Origin: a virus
Length of the DNA: 23,561 nucleotides
Direction: 5' to 3' (one strand)
IMG/VR virus record: IMGVR_UViG_3300035698_010329
Location: 1 to 23,561 of that record
In this document: piece after piece, positions 1 through 8,402 of the stretch
How the letters are laid out: each line of letters begins with the position of its first letter
Numbering within the stretch: position 1 is the stretch's first letter
Notes under the pieces: generated by a model
Told to the model about the DNA's origin: nothing
Database searches by the model: none
The model's input: the letters and a program-made list of their open reading frames with translations, nothing else
Position numbers and translations under genes: made by a program

Positions 1-557
1 CCGAGAGCAGCCTTCCAATCAGCTCTGACCATGATTAACTGAGTGCCTTTGCTTGGAATTATGATAGCTTCTGTTATCGCTTTCCAGCCCGTGTAAGTGT
101 TGTGACCCCAATACTCAGAGCAATTAGTTCGGCGGTCAATAATCTCCGTGCCATTAGCTTTGATGGTAACATTGTATTCCCAGCAGTCACTTTCGTTTGT
201 CATCCAGTGGTCTTTGTCTGCAGCCCATTCCGTCCAATAGAAGTGCTGAGTTTTCAGTGGTGCTGTTGATTTCACATCAAGATATGTTTCAGTTAGGTAA
301 GTGGGCTTCCAATACATCGGTGTTTTATCAGGGTTCATTATTTCAAACACAGCTTCGCCGTAAGTAAGCTCTGCTGTTGTTTCAATGAGCTTGATATAAT
401 CATCCTGAGGCTTCTCAATGCCAAAGTCTGCGCCTGTCACAAGAACAGCGGAAGTTCCCAATAACACAGCTACGATTATCGCTGCTATAGCAACGACAAC
501 AACAATCACCTCCGTTGCTGGCTCCTCCCTAAGAACTTTCTGAGTAATTTTCTTCAT
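1..557 (-). CDS. Membrane-anchored ectodomain protein at the tail-gene end (partial)
   Basis: The frame opens with ATG at 557 and stays open to the window edge (185 codons seen), so the C-terminus is missing. Residues 1-15 are charged. Residues 16-41 are a strongly hydrophobic stretch (VIVVVVAIAAIIVAVLLG...), which fits a membrane anchor or an archaeal pilin-like N-terminus. The rest is a polar, Trp/Tyr-rich domain. Two cysteines, in DCW and NCS contexts, lie close together and could pair. Four N-x-S/T sequons (NES, NVT, NGT, NCS) fall within about 30 residues. A GTGAT ribosome site precedes the ATG and the gene follows the baseplate genes by 4 bases. No family recognised. It could be a virion surface or adhesion protein, or a membrane protein for lysis or exclusion. 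Confidence 0.75.
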   Translation of the reverse strand, partial: MKKITQKVLREEPATEVIVVVVAIAAIIVAVLLGTSAVLVTGADFGIEKPQDDYIKLIETTAELTYGEAVFEIMNPDKTPMYWKPTYLTETYLDVKSTAPLKTQHFYWTEWAADKDHWMTNESDCWEYNVTIKANGTEIIDRRTNCSEYWGHNTYTGWKAITEAIIIPSKGTQLIMVRADWKAAL

Positions 558-561
558 AATA

Positions 562-882
562 TCACTTCGCTGTAATCCTTCCTGTAGCTGAATCCCAATC
601 AGCTGTAGTGCTATCTGTATCCTCATAAGAGGAATCATCAATGCTCACTGAGTCAGGAGCATTCCCCTGCATCGTGTTGAAATGCCCTGTGAGTGCGAAC
701 TCGTGGGTACTTGTATCAACCGCTGTGCTTGAGACATTCCTGTAAACCTCAGCTACAAGAGTTGTGTCGGTTATGGTAGAAACAGTGCTATCTGTTCCAA
801 TAGCCACACCCTCCAGGGCATTTGAGGTACTATCCGTCATCAAATCCCTTATAATGGTGAGGCCTGAATCTGTTATTGTCAC
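562..882 (-). CDS. Fibre-proximal/baseplate protein, Asp-Ser rich
   Basis: 106 residues from a GTG start at 882 that overlaps the upstream stop (GTGA). The opening pattern (TITDSGLTIIRDLM..., then VAIGTDST..., then LVAEVYRN) resembles a widespread small phage tail/fibre-proximal family that usually reads ITNAG..IRDLL...IAVGTGTT...L..EVYR. The function is therefore probably structural at the tail tip, with low certainty on the exact role. Seven DS dipeptides and no SD occur in 106 residues, encoded by at least five codon pairs (GAT TCA, GAT AGC, GAC TCA, GAT TCC, GAT AGT), so the pattern is not a DNA repeat. One NVS sequon is present. It is last in the coupled tail series before the anchored protein. 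Confidence 0.8.
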   Translation of the reverse strand: MTITDSGLTIIRDLMTDSTSNALEGVAIGTDSTVSTITDTTLVAEVYRNVSSTAVDTSTHEFALTGHFNTMQGNAPDSVSIDDSSYEDTDSTTADWDSATGRITAK

Positions 883-1274
883 TCATTCCACCTCTTGAAA
901 GTAATCCTGTAACGATTCGTGAGTGTGAGAGAGGAATCCTTGTCAATGTCCGTCTGCTGTTGACGAGCAAACATTGTGAGAGGAGACACACTATCCATAA
1001 ACAACCCGAACTCTCTGAGTGTGGTGTCACTTGTACCACCAATGTTGCTGTCTGCAAGGAATCCTTCATACACAGCTACGTTGTAATACTGGCTAGTGTC
1101 GTAAGTGTAAACACTTTCACTGCGAATCGGACCTTGAAGATTAGTGTCAGCAGAGTCAAAAGGACTGCCCCAATACGTTGAACCCCATCCAACACCGTTG
1201 ATATATCCGTCAGTAGTGGAATCACCGACTGCGCGATTGCACAGCATATTCTTACCTGTTTGACTTACTCCCAT
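879..1274 (-). CDS. Fibre-proximal/baseplate protein, related in style to its neighbour
   Basis: 131 residues. The ATG at 1274 overlaps the end of the preceding gene. The C-terminal third (LREFGLF, then a segment with MFARQQQTDIDK, then LTLTNRYRITF) matches the general pattern of the same small tail-fibre family as the next gene, where a REIGLF-type motif is followed by a final strand such as LTITWTITF. The N-terminal half is Gly/Ser/Tyr rich. Five DS dipeptides against one SD are present. Position after the hub gene and overlap on both sides support a role in the baseplate or fibre. No enzyme motif seen. Confidence 0.75.
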   Translation of the reverse strand: MGVSQTGKNMLCNRAVGDSTTDGYINGVGWGSTYWGSPFDSADTNLQGPIRSESVYTYDTSQYYNVAVYEGFLADSNIGGTSDTTLREFGLFMDSVSPLTMFARQQQTDIDKDSSLTLTNRYRITFKRWNE

Positions 1275-1534
1275 GCGCTATACTCCGAAAAGCCGCTGTC
1301 ACCTAGCTTGTTAGTTCCAAGAATACCGTGAACAGGTGAACCAAAAATGAACACACTATCAGGATTAACTATTGTTCTCTTAGCATATTCCAAGTCACCT
1401 TCAGCCGTATCTGTCAACTCAACTTTATCACGATGCCTTGTGTAAACATAATTGACACTATCAAGACCAACACCTTCTCGCTCAAGGCGTTCTCTTCTTC
1501 GAGATAACCCTACAATAGTCCCTTCTAAGCTCAT
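1265..1534 (-). CDS. Small tail/baseplate protein
   Basis: 89 residues from ATG 1534, whose bases overlap the stop of the hub gene (ATGA). An in-frame GTG at 1543 is an alternative start. The N-terminus is basic and helical (GLSRRRERLEREG). The remainder is mixed, with an FGSPVHGIL segment and three DS dipeptides. The place between hub and fibre-proximal proteins suggests a structural or assembly role. I do not recognise the family. Confidence 0.7.
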   Translation of the reverse strand: MSLEGTIVGLSRRRERLEREGVGLDSVNYVYTRHRDKVELTDTAEGDLEYAKRTIVNPDSVFIFGSPVHGILGTNKLGDSGFSEYSAWE

Positions 1535-2778
1535 TCTTCCCACTTCACATCTTCAATCGGTTCTTCAAGAGTAAGAATAGTTACCCACCCACCCTTATCA
1601 AGTCGCTGATTAACTTCCTTCACTTCCATTGTGTAACCTTGCCCGTATTCACCCGAATCCCAAGGCTGATCTTCCATCCCAAGTGAAGGACTCTTCACAT
1701 AAACCGTCTCATTCAACCCGTAAATGTGATTCCCTTTCAGTGACACAGTTCCTTTCCAATGATGACCACCAAAGTTATTGACATACTTCTCAGCGTGTTT
1801 CCTTCCTTCTTTCCTCGCTTCAGTTCTCATTTCAGCAACAGTTAATCCCTCATCATCTGCTTTCTTTTGAGCTATAACTGCGGCATTTCCATGCTTAATG
1901 AAATCCTGAACAACGCGCCCATTATTCTCAGTAACCTTTCCATCATCTGTATATTCAGCCCAAATGTTAGCATCATTAGAATCGGTTCCACACCAAATCA
2001 AAATACTATTTGGGTTGTTGAATGAAGTAAATTTCATCTGAACCTTATGAGCATCTTGTTCATCGTGAGTAGCAGCACCATCACACAATAAAGTTGGATG
2101 TTCACTATTTCTAGCATGAATTCTTTTATCAAAATGGAGACAAGGAAATGGTGAACCATTTATATCATCTGTTTGTACCCAAAATTGATATTGACCATCT
2201 CCTGTGTAATTGTCATTGCTAAGTTCATCCATACACTCATAGATTCTTGAATTATAAACATGATAAGTTACTGTATCAAAGTCACCACCACCCCAAGTGG
2301 TACTCCTCACATAAGTTGTGTCATTTATCTCATTTCTATTATTGACATTTATCCAACTCATTATATTATTTTGAATAATACTATCAACAGTTAAACCAAC
2401 CGCCCTAGTGGATATGAGTTCATCAAGCATCCTGCGAGTGCGGTCAGCACAAATAATTAAAGTCTCACGCTTGTTCTTACTTATATCATGCTGTATATCC
2501 ATTACATCAGCAGTCATCACACAAGTAGAGGCAGGAGCAGCACTATCTATATACACCTTAACATAATCAGCATGACCAAAATTTTCAAGATAACTTGAAT
2601 TCATGGTCCCAAGAGCCATTCTCACTCCACTGATCTTATCCACAGTTTCATTCGCATCAACCCAAATCGGGCCATTGGAATCATTGAATGTGGTGCTATC
2701 TGCAGCACCAGTGCTATCCCAAACTGTCACCTTGACAACAGGTGTCATCTGCCTCTGTATCGGAATCTCATTAACCAT
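1531..2778 (-). CDS. Tail hub / tail-tip protein
   Basis: 415 residues, ATG 2778, starting immediately after the preceding stop. The layout fits hub proteins of long-tailed viruses. An N-terminal beta domain with a V.VYID segment is followed by an IICADRTRRMLDELISTRAVGLTVDSII stretch, which matches the common hub pattern (G.DYTRLLLDRLV...T...I). A middle region ends at a helix (DEGLTVAEMRTEARKEGRKHAEKY), and the end reads WVTILTLEEP. Seven DS and no SD dipeptides occur. Its place after tape measure and distal tail genes supports the assignment. The protein is presumably the platform for the fibres. Confidence 0.75.
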   Translation of the reverse strand: MVNEIPIQRQMTPVVKVTVWDSTGAADSTTFNDSNGPIWVDANETVDKISGVRMALGTMNSSYLENFGHADYVKVYIDSAAPASTCVMTADVMDIQHDISKNKRETLIICADRTRRMLDELISTRAVGLTVDSIIQNNIMSWINVNNRNEINDTTYVRSTTWGGGDFDTVTYHVYNSRIYECMDELSNDNYTGDGQYQFWVQTDDINGSPFPCLHFDKRIHARNSEHPTLLCDGAATHDEQDAHKVQMKFTSFNNPNSILIWCGTDSNDANIWAEYTDDGKVTENNGRVVQDFIKHGNAAVIAQKKADDEGLTVAEMRTEARKEGRKHAEKYVNNFGGHHWKGTVSLKGNHIYGLNETVYVKSPSLGMEDQPWDSGEYGQGYTMEVKEVNQRLDKGGWVTILTLEEPIEDVKWEE

Positions 2779-3234
2779 CTATAGTGTCTCCACGAACTTT
2801 AATTGATAACGAATTTTAGCTCCAACGTGGGGAAGTGTCTGAGCTGAATCATTGTAAACCGTAGTGTTCTCCACCTCAACATGGTAACTAATGGGAGCAA
2901 CCTTCACACTATCACCAACAAACACATCACCCCAAAGTCTAGTTGAATTAGTAGAAGTGAACAGGCTATCCAACTTACTCAATGATATCTCAGTGGTATC
3001 AGTTCCTTCAGGAACAGAGGCATCGTAATCACGCTTGTCAATTACACCACGAACCATTATAACTCCGTGACCAGGGCCAAGTATATCAACGGCTGTTGGA
3101 GGACTAGAGTAAGTAGAAGCACCAGGTGAATGAGGCATATACACATTCATTTCCAAGTCCTTTGTTATCATCGTAGCTTTCAGATTAACTGAATCCCCAC
3201 CATGAAAATCTGCGTTCTCTATGTAACCTGTCAT
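2779..3234 (-). CDS. Distal tail protein (probable)
   Basis: 151 residues, ATG 3234, overlapping the tape measure stop by one base. It is predicted mostly beta, with VIMVRGVIDKRDYD and YHVEVENTTVYND segments, and no catalytic motif is seen. Gene order (tape measure, this gene, hub) is that of distal tail proteins in siphoviruses, so the role is inferred mainly from position. Two N-x-S/T sites (NST, NTT) and four DS dipeptides are visible. It could instead be another hub component. Confidence 0.65.
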   Translation of the reverse strand: MTGYIENADFHGGDSVNLKATMITKDLEMNVYMPHSPGASTYSSPPTAVDILGPGHGVIMVRGVIDKRDYDASVPEGTDTTEISLSKLDSLFTSTNSTRLWGDVFVGDSVKVAPISYHVEVENTTVYNDSAQTLPHVGAKIRYQLKFVETL

Positions 3235-4853
3235 TATTCCACCGCCATCCCTGCAAACTTAACTCCTTCAAGGAACTTATCAAACATCGCTTTCACTGAT
3301 GCTTCATCCCCACCAACTGAACCTATATCAAAATTAAAAGTATAAGATTGCGGAGCAGGTTGAACACCCATCGCAGTTGGACTAGCCAACAAACTTCTTA
3401 AAAGTGAATTACCAGTGGAAGGATAAATCATTTCATCTGTTTTACCAAGCACACTAAATTTACCAGTTCCAAGTTGACTATCAATATCATCATAACTCGG
3501 CAACCAACCCTGAAATCCATTCTTTATTTCATCAACAGTTCCAGTTAATCCTGAATACATCCCACCAATTATTGAATTAGCTAAAGTTAGTTTGGAGGTC
3601 ATCCAATCAGTACCGATATTACTAGCTCCCCTTAACTGCTCTGAAAGTCCACTCATACCAGGAATACTCTTAAGGCTGTCAGCCATATTACTCAAGAATT
3701 CTGAGAGGGAATCAACAAGAAGCTGAAATATTGAAATGACACCCTGTGCAATTCCACCAACTATTCCTAGTATAGCTTTTGCGATAAAACCAAGTAATTC
3801 AGTTCCAACATGTAAGGCCATCTTACCTAGTTTCATTATAAATGCTACAACTTCTAAGAATAATTGTCCTAATGACAAGGTAACCTTTTCAGAATCTCCT
3901 GAAAACAATCCTGTTAATAAACTCCAAAACGCTCCAGCAGCACCTAGCACATTACTAAACATTGAGGTGAAACCTTCATACATCTCATCAAGTATGCTCT
4001 TAGTGGAATCTCTCATTCCAGCAAAATTAGTTTCCCACATCGCGGCAAGAATAACAACTGCAATAGCAAGCAAAGCTAAAATAAGAAGAAGTGAACTTGA
4101 AGCAATACCTAATCCTTTCATAAACAACATAATTGAATTTATTGTTGCTGGCATCTTATCAAGGAACTGCATCAGCCCACCAATACCAAGTCCAACAGTT
4201 CCAATAAAGAACATAAGGAAACCGAAAGCGGCAGCCAACAACAAGGCATGAGCTATCATACTCTGCATCCCCGGATCCAATTCATTAAACCAACCAATCA
4301 AACCCACGAGCAGGTTAGACAACCATTCAATAGTCGGTGATAGGGCATCAGCTAGAACAGCCTGTAAGAGCATGAAACTTCCATGTAAGTGCGATATAGA
4401 CCGACCAAGAGGTGTTGCATAATCAGTCAAGTCAAGGAAACCTTTAAGAGCGTTCTGAATGAAACCTCCGAACACCATACTCATCTGCATACCGAAGAAC
4501 ATCAACGACAAAAGTTCCATACGGAACTTACGAGTGCTTGCCTGGACTCTTGGAAGCACATCATTGTAATTCATTGTTTTACCTGTAAGCCTATCCATCA
4601 TTTTCCCATTTTTGCGGTAGGTTGCACCAATTAGATTAGCTTGTGCTTCAGCTTTAGCCATCCCCATATTACCAAAAGCTACTTTGAGGTTTTCAGCACG
4701 AGTCTTAACGTGTCTCATTTTCTTCTCTGTTTTACCAGCGGCAATCTTAAGCTTATCAAAACCACCAGAAGAACTTTTAACTATTTTGTCCATCTTAGCG
4801 GTGCCACTCATCTTTATAAGAATATTCAAAATAGCAAGATGATTCATAGTCAT
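3234..4853 (-). CDS. Tail tape measure protein
   Basis: 539 residues from ATG 4853; a GTGAT motif sits just ahead, and an in-frame GTG at 4874 would add seven residues. The N-terminal 120 residues are Lys-rich and helical (KMDKIVKSSSGG..., EKKMRHVKTRAENLKVAFGNM). The middle holds long hydrophobic helices typical of tape measures (FLMFFIGTVGLGIGGLM, LLLILALLAIAVVILAAMW, GIVGGIAQGVISIF). The C-terminus is Gly/Ser rich. It sits directly after the two tail-chaperone ORFs, as in most siphoviruses. At about 1.5 angstrom per residue it implies a tail near 80 nm. No lysozyme or peptidase motif seen. Confidence 0.92.
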   Translation of the reverse strand: MTMNHLAILNILIKMSGTAKMDKIVKSSSGGFDKLKIAAGKTEKKMRHVKTRAENLKVAFGNMGMAKAEAQANLIGATYRKNGKMMDRLTGKTMNYNDVLPRVQASTRKFRMELLSLMFFGMQMSMVFGGFIQNALKGFLDLTDYATPLGRSISHLHGSFMLLQAVLADALSPTIEWLSNLLVGLIGWFNELDPGMQSMIAHALLLAAAFGFLMFFIGTVGLGIGGLMQFLDKMPATINSIMLFMKGLGIASSSLLLILALLAIAVVILAAMWETNFAGMRDSTKSILDEMYEGFTSMFSNVLGAAGAFWSLLTGLFSGDSEKVTLSLGQLFLEVVAFIMKLGKMALHVGTELLGFIAKAILGIVGGIAQGVISIFQLLVDSLSEFLSNMADSLKSIPGMSGLSEQLRGASNIGTDWMTSKLTLANSIIGGMYSGLTGTVDEIKNGFQGWLPSYDDIDSQLGTGKFSVLGKTDEMIYPSTGNSLLRSLLASPTAMGVQPAPQSYTFNFDIGSVGGDEASVKAMFDKFLEGVKFAGMAVE

Positions 4854-4857
4854 ATCA

Positions 4858-5073
4858 TCACATCCCCTTTCCACGTTTGGCTTTCTTTGCCTTAGCTTTC
4901 TGCTTCTTTGCTTGACTGTTCAATTCTTCCACCACCTCATCGTAAACAGAAACAGGCGTTTCCATCAATTCCTTCCAAGTCCACTTCATCTCCTGCATAA
5001 CTCGGACAAATGATTGAACCGTCTGCTTCTGATTTACTAATCTTGGGCCTGTACGAAAAACCTTATCCATCAT
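4858..5073 (-). CDS. Tail assembly chaperone, second ORF
   Basis: 71 residues. ATG 5073 overlaps the stop of the first chaperone ORF (ATGA). A central WTWKELMETPVSVYDEVVEELN segment matches the general look of the T part of G/GT chaperones (a W..I...P...Y...). The tail is extremely basic (KKQKAKAKKAKRGKG), suiting transient binding to the tape measure. Because the two ORFs are joined by stop-start overlap, a ribosomal frameshift is not needed here. Assignment relies on position and that central motif. Confidence 0.75.
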   Translation of the reverse strand: MMDKVFRTGPRLVNQKQTVQSFVRVMQEMKWTWKELMETPVSVYDEVVEELNSQAKKQKAKAKKAKRGKGM

Positions 5074-5384
5074 CCTAATTTACCTAAAGCCGCTTTTCTT
5101 TCTTCTTCAGTGACTTTCATATTATTCACATCAAGCACGAAATCAGTAAATGCTTCAACAAACTTTATGTCAAATTCATTGATGTCATTACCAGCTTCAG
5201 GGAATGCTTGTTTCAAATAATGAAGAGTCAATGCTTTTATAGCAGCCATCTTCTTATCTTCATTAGGACTAGCCATGTTCGACACAATGTCATAATCCTG
5301 CATCGTCAACGGCTTCAAGGTTATCTTCTCACCTTCGAAATCATACTCTTTTGGTTTTGCTAAAAACTTTTGTATGTTACTCAC
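5070..5384 (-). CDS. Tail assembly chaperone, first ORF
   Basis: 104 residues, ATG 5384, overlapping the upstream gene by 8 bases. It has the hallmarks of the G-type tail chaperone: a short beta start (KEYDFEGEKITLKPLTMQDYDIVSNM), then alternating helices (KKMAAIKALTLHYLKQAFPE) and an acidic end. It lies between the tail tube group and the tape measure. No slippery heptamer was seen at its end, and the partner ORF is coupled instead. Confidence 0.75.
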   Translation of the reverse strand: MSNIQKFLAKPKEYDFEGEKITLKPLTMQDYDIVSNMASPNEDKKMAAIKALTLHYLKQAFPEAGNDINEFDIKFVEAFTDFVLDVNNMKVTEEERKAALGKLG

Positions 5385-5688
5385 TCAACTTCACCTCACC
5401 GCCTCCCATTGTTTTCACAGTGCGAGGCCCTTCAACTTGTTCTACTGGTTCTGATTTTGGTGCTTCCTCCAACGCGCTTATCCTTGACTCAAAATCATCG
5501 AACTTCTTAACCCAATTATAAGATTCCAATAGCAAAGCAAGTGCAGCTTTCGGATTACCAGCAGTCTTTTCCCGAGCAAATGCCCAGAAGTCTTCTTTAA
5601 GAGACATAGGAACCTGATGAAAAGTCATCGATTCCCACATCCCTTTATCCTTTAGTTTCTTTAACTCATCCTCATTTATTTCTGTCAA
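5377..5688 (-). CDS. Small helical tail-region protein
   Basis: 103 residues if initiated at TTG 5688, which lies four bases after GGTGAT, the same spacing as several ATG starts here. GTG at 5697 is an alternative but sits inside the ribosome site. The protein is helical, with a W.F..EK....P..ALALLLESYNWV core followed by an acidic and Pro-rich linker (EEAPKSEPVEQVEGP). It lies between the tail tube and chaperone genes. I do not recognise it; an assembly factor or linker protein is possible. Confidence 0.65.
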   Translation of the reverse strand: MTEINEDELKKLKDKGMWESMTFHQVPMSLKEDFWAFAREKTAGNPKAALALLLESYNWVKKFDDFESRISALEEAPKSEPVEQVEGPRTVKTMGGGEVKLSE

Positions 5689-5699
5689 TTCAATCACCT

Positions 5700-6236
5700 T
5701 CAGAATGTTATCGATGGTAGTGGACTGTCGCTTACGTTACCAGTGAACTCTTCCTTGTAGTCACCTGGAGCCAACTTAAACGTCAGTGTTTCCTCAAGAT
5801 ACCCGTCTGCAGCACATGACATTTCCTTAGAGACTGCTCTGATATCTCTGCAGTCTACTCTGAAGTGCCTGTAGCTAGCTAAAGTCGAGTAATTGGTGTT
5901 GTTCCACGATGCGATTACATGCCAATAGCTATCCCTGTCAGTCTGACCTGAAAGTGCTATCGGATAAGTAACATCCGTTCCACCCAACCAAGCTCTTGAG
6001 AGATCCGTATCCTGTTTAATGAGTGTGATGCTTATCTCCATCATTTCCATAGGCTTTCCATAGATGTAAGTCACGTCATTGAACGCGGTCACAGATTCCT
6101 GCTCACGAGCTCCACCTGAGATGCTGAATTCAGTTATCTGTCCATGATATCCGGTCTCCGTTCCACCGATGGGTCCAATGAAGATTTCTCCGTTGATACC
6201 AGGCCAGATTATGTTTCCGTCATATCCGTCTGTCAT
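5700..6236 (-). CDS. Major tail tube protein
   Basis: 178 residues, ATG 6236, one-base overlap with the gene upstream. The pattern IFIGPIGG...GQITEFSISGGAREQESVTAF followed by METMEISITLIKQDTD-like strands and a final LEETLTFKLAPGDY is that of a tail tube subunit (GG...E...V..FG.. with alternating beta strands). Location just upstream of the chaperones and tape measure supports this. The product would polymerise around the tape measure. Sequons NNT/NYS and NVS are present. No sheath gene accompanies it, so a non-contractile tail is inferred. Confidence 0.75.
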   Translation of the reverse strand: MTDGYDGNIIWPGINGEIFIGPIGGTETGYHGQITEFSISGGAREQESVTAFNDVTYIYGKPMEMMEISITLIKQDTDLSRAWLGGTDVTYPIALSGQTDRDSYWHVIASWNNTNYSTLASYRHFRVDCRDIRAVSKEMSCAADGYLEETLTFKLAPGDYKEEFTGNVSDSPLPSITF

Positions 6237-6451
6237 TATTCATCATCCTCCTTAATTGTTTTCTCGAACACCATCTTTCTTCGTGGTGCTGGTTCGGACA
6301 TTTCCCTTGCGGAAATGACCTTTAACTTACCTGCCTTGACAGCGTTCTGCACACCATCGCAGTCCTCGACTTCAACTATTTCACCTACTTTAACGGGCTT
6401 ACCAACATTGATATCACGATGACCAATGTTCTGAACTTTAAGTTTTGTCAT
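6236..6451 (-). CDS. Small basic protein between glycosyltransferase and tail tube
   Basis: 71 residues. ATG 6451 lies inside the end of the glycosyltransferase gene (14-base overlap). A beta-type N-terminus (KVQNIGHRDINVGKPVKVGEIVEVED) is followed by NAVKAGKLKVIS and a charged end. This resembles short structural proteins found near tail tube genes in other phages (a VKNIG....G....PGE.VEV pattern), but the family is not certain. One cysteine, no metal motif. Confidence 0.65.
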   Translation of the reverse strand: MTKLKVQNIGHRDINVGKPVKVGEIVEVEDCDGVQNAVKAGKLKVISAREMSEPAPRRKMVFEKTIKEDDE

Positions 6452-7406
6452 TAGCTAACATCTCCATAAACAGTTTTTCCGTATTCTTGTAACTATAATA
6501 CTCAGATGCCTTCAACGCTTCCTGTGACACATGGTTGTAGAATTCCTCATCGTCTCTCAACCTGATTATCATTTTACGAGCAACTTGAATGTCACTAGCA
6601 TCACACTTAGTTGATGGATAACATCTCCTCATTGAATCAACGAGGTGACTTCCAACACAAGGGATACCAAGAGCTGCAGCTTCGGCAGTAGCTCTACCAT
6701 AGCTGTGTTGAGTGTAAGGTTCATAGATTATCTTGCTCTTGCCCATAAGCATTATCCAAGTTTCCCAATCCACTTCCTTGAATGGATAGTCATACAGCAT
6801 CTTCACTATATTGGATCTACCTGTGACAGTCTGATTCAGACCAAGCATTCCTGTGAACATACCCAGGTCACTCACAACCCAATAAGGCAAATCTATTTGG
6901 TCATCATAAGCATGATAAATAACGTTGATAAGATTCTCCGGTTTCATATCCTTCCGCTTCTTATGCAACTCAACAGTATTCACAGGATGAGGCACTACAG
7001 CCACATTCTTATTCATCATTCTAGCAAGGATGGAAGCTGTGAAATACTCAGTTCCGAAGTAATGGTCAGCTCCTTCCATCTCCCTCTTATACGTTGAAGG
7101 GAAGGCACAGAGTGTCTTCTGCATCTCTTCAGGAGCATAGTCAAGATTAGCAACGATTTTAGTGCTTGTGCTGGTCGGGAGCCTAGCCCTCAAGTCCTTA
7201 ATGAGGCCTAAATCACCACCGCAGATATTGACGTGAAGCACATCATAATCTTCGAGATCTTCTATCTCTCGTGGGTACTTGATGTCACCATCAAACACAT
7301 TCACCCACATATAGGCTCCACTACGATTGGTCTTGTTCACCTCACTCTGCATATAATCAGAGGAGTCTTTCAAAAACGATACGTTGCTTACTCTACAATA
7401 CTTCAC
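6438..7406 (-). CDS. GT4-like glycosyltransferase 1, within the tail genes
   Basis: 322 residues from GTG 7406 (GTGA overlap with the preceding stop, GGAGGTGAAG ahead). The fold appears GT-B. The N-terminal half has DYDVLHVN and KIVANLDY strands, then an AVVPHPVN segment at about residue 138. The C-terminal half has a KIIYEPYTQHSYGRATAEAAALG block, corresponding to the GFG..(x)EAMACG donor-binding block of GT4 enzymes, though the second glutamate arrangement is changed. It is a clear paralogue of the gene at 9182-10129 (shared FGTE, PHP, YGRA, AALG and YPST/YPMT blocks). The sugar and acceptor cannot be told from sequence. Its place between tail genes suggests virion modification. Confidence 0.8.
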   Translation of the reverse strand: MKYCRVSNVSFLKDSSDYMQSEVNKTNRSGAYMWVNVFDGDIKYPREIEDLEDYDVLHVNICGGDLGLIKDLRARLPTSTSTKIVANLDYAPEEMQKTLCAFPSTYKREMEGADHYFGTEYFTASILARMMNKNVAVVPHPVNTVELHKKRKDMKPENLINVIYHAYDDQIDLPYWVVSDLGMFTGMLGLNQTVTGRSNIVKMLYDYPFKEVDWETWIMLMGKSKIIYEPYTQHSYGRATAEAAALGIPCVGSHLVDSMRRCYPSTKCDASDIQVARKMIIRLRDDEEFYNHVSQEALKASEYYSYKNTEKLFMEMLANDKT

Positions 7407-7921
7407 ATCTTCACCTCCATCTTAGCTGCTTTTCTCAAAGCCTCATTAAGTGCTTGCTCTGTCAATGTGTTTGCATTTTCAATAGCATTATCAACAAAAT
7501 GCAAACCTTCGGGATTAATCGTTGTTTTTGTCTTACCCAATCTTTGTTGATAAAGCAAATAATTGTAATAGCCTTCACTGACAACCTGCGCCCAATCCAT
7601 TAATTCAGGTGTTATATCAACTGATACATTGACACCACCTTTGTCAATCAACTCAGTGTAATCCGCACTAATCCTAAGTTCATAAGACAATCCAAATGCC
7701 GCTCTTGAAGCCTTAACCTCAGTTGTACTACGAATCCCACCCTTTGAGTAAGTGGCTCTTTGACTGATATACTGCCCCATACGATTAGCCGTTTCTTCCA
7801 TTGCTCTCTTCACACTTTTTGATGTTTCTGAATAAGCGTTCTTACCGATGCCTCTAACAAACTTCCTGAGATCTGCTTCAAGCCTATTTGGGGTAGTAAC
7901 AAATGTAGTCATCCTTGCCAT
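7403..7921 (-). CDS. Tail completion / minor tail protein (HK97 gp10-like)
   Basis: 172 residues from ATG 7921; ATG 7912 is an alternative, as it overlaps the upstream stop (ATGA). The pattern is that of gp10-like neck or tail-completion proteins: helical N-terminus (LEADLRKFVRGIGKNAYSETSKSVKRAMEET), GQYISQRATYSKGGI, a strand with LSYELRISADYTELIDKGG, and a C-terminal helix region. Position between the tail terminator and the tail genes fits. No DS dipeptides occur, unlike the distal tail proteins. Confidence 0.65.
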   Translation of the reverse strand: MARMTTFVTTPNRLEADLRKFVRGIGKNAYSETSKSVKRAMEETANRMGQYISQRATYSKGGIRSTTEVKASRAAFGLSYELRISADYTELIDKGGVNVSVDITPELMDWAQVVSEGYYNYLLYQQRLGKTKTTINPEGLHFVDNAIENANTLTEQALNEALRKAAKMEVKM

Positions 7922-8349
7922 CCATACCTAGCTGTAATCAGCTTCTCATAAACGAACTTCTTTCCAATCACAATCTTGCGCTGTTCAGATGATTCAATGC
8001 CTTTGAACATCAAGCTGTTGTCATTCCACATTGAATCAACACCACCAGCACTTGTAAGCTTGTTGAGAATGTCATCACCAAGCACATCAATGTCCTTAGC
8101 GTTAGTGTGATAAGCATAAATCATAAAACTCATATAAGCCTGATGAGCACCAGCACTGAAAGTAAGCCTGTCAGTTGAAACAATTGGTGGCTTAACCACT
8201 GCAAAGGGATAAGTCACATTCCCTGTATGGAGTCCTTTGGAGGGCCATGAGCAATAAACGGAACAAGCTGAGTCGATGTTCCCATCTAAATAAGCTTCCA
8301 TCCGTTTTACCGGAGCCGAATACAATGAATCTGCAGTTACTCTCGCCAT
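7909..8349 (-). CDS. Tail terminator-like neck protein
   Basis: 146 residues, ATG 8349, with GGAGG eight bases ahead. Alpha/beta layout: an N-terminal helix, YPFAVVKPPIVSTDRLTFSAGAHQAYMSFMIYAYHTNAKDIDVLGDDILNKL, then RKIVIGKKFVYEKLITARY. This order (strand, AYH or AYA strand, D...L.D.I...L helix) is typical of tail terminator proteins that cap the tube. Gene order connector, this gene, gp10-like agrees. Assigned by pattern and position only. Confidence 0.65.
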   Translation of the reverse strand: MARVTADSLYSAPVKRMEAYLDGNIDSACSVYCSWPSKGLHTGNVTYPFAVVKPPIVSTDRLTFSAGAHQAYMSFMIYAYHTNAKDIDVLGDDILNKLTSAGGVDSMWNDNSLMFKGIESSEQRKIVIGKKFVYEKLITARYGWQG

Positions 8350-8402
8350 CTTCTCAGTCCTCCTTGCTTGGATACAAACAGCTCAGCACGAGCTATTCTG
8401 AA

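Noticed and set aside
876-1181. Plus-strand ORFs opposite the structural genes (such as this one, 3736-4251 and 12480-12905)
   Set aside because: They are antisense shadows of well-supported minus-strand genes, with no ribosome sites or natural composition.
5060-5090. Programmed frameshift between the two tail chaperone ORFs
   Set aside because: The ORFs are joined by an ATGA overlap, and no slippery heptamer was found at the junction.
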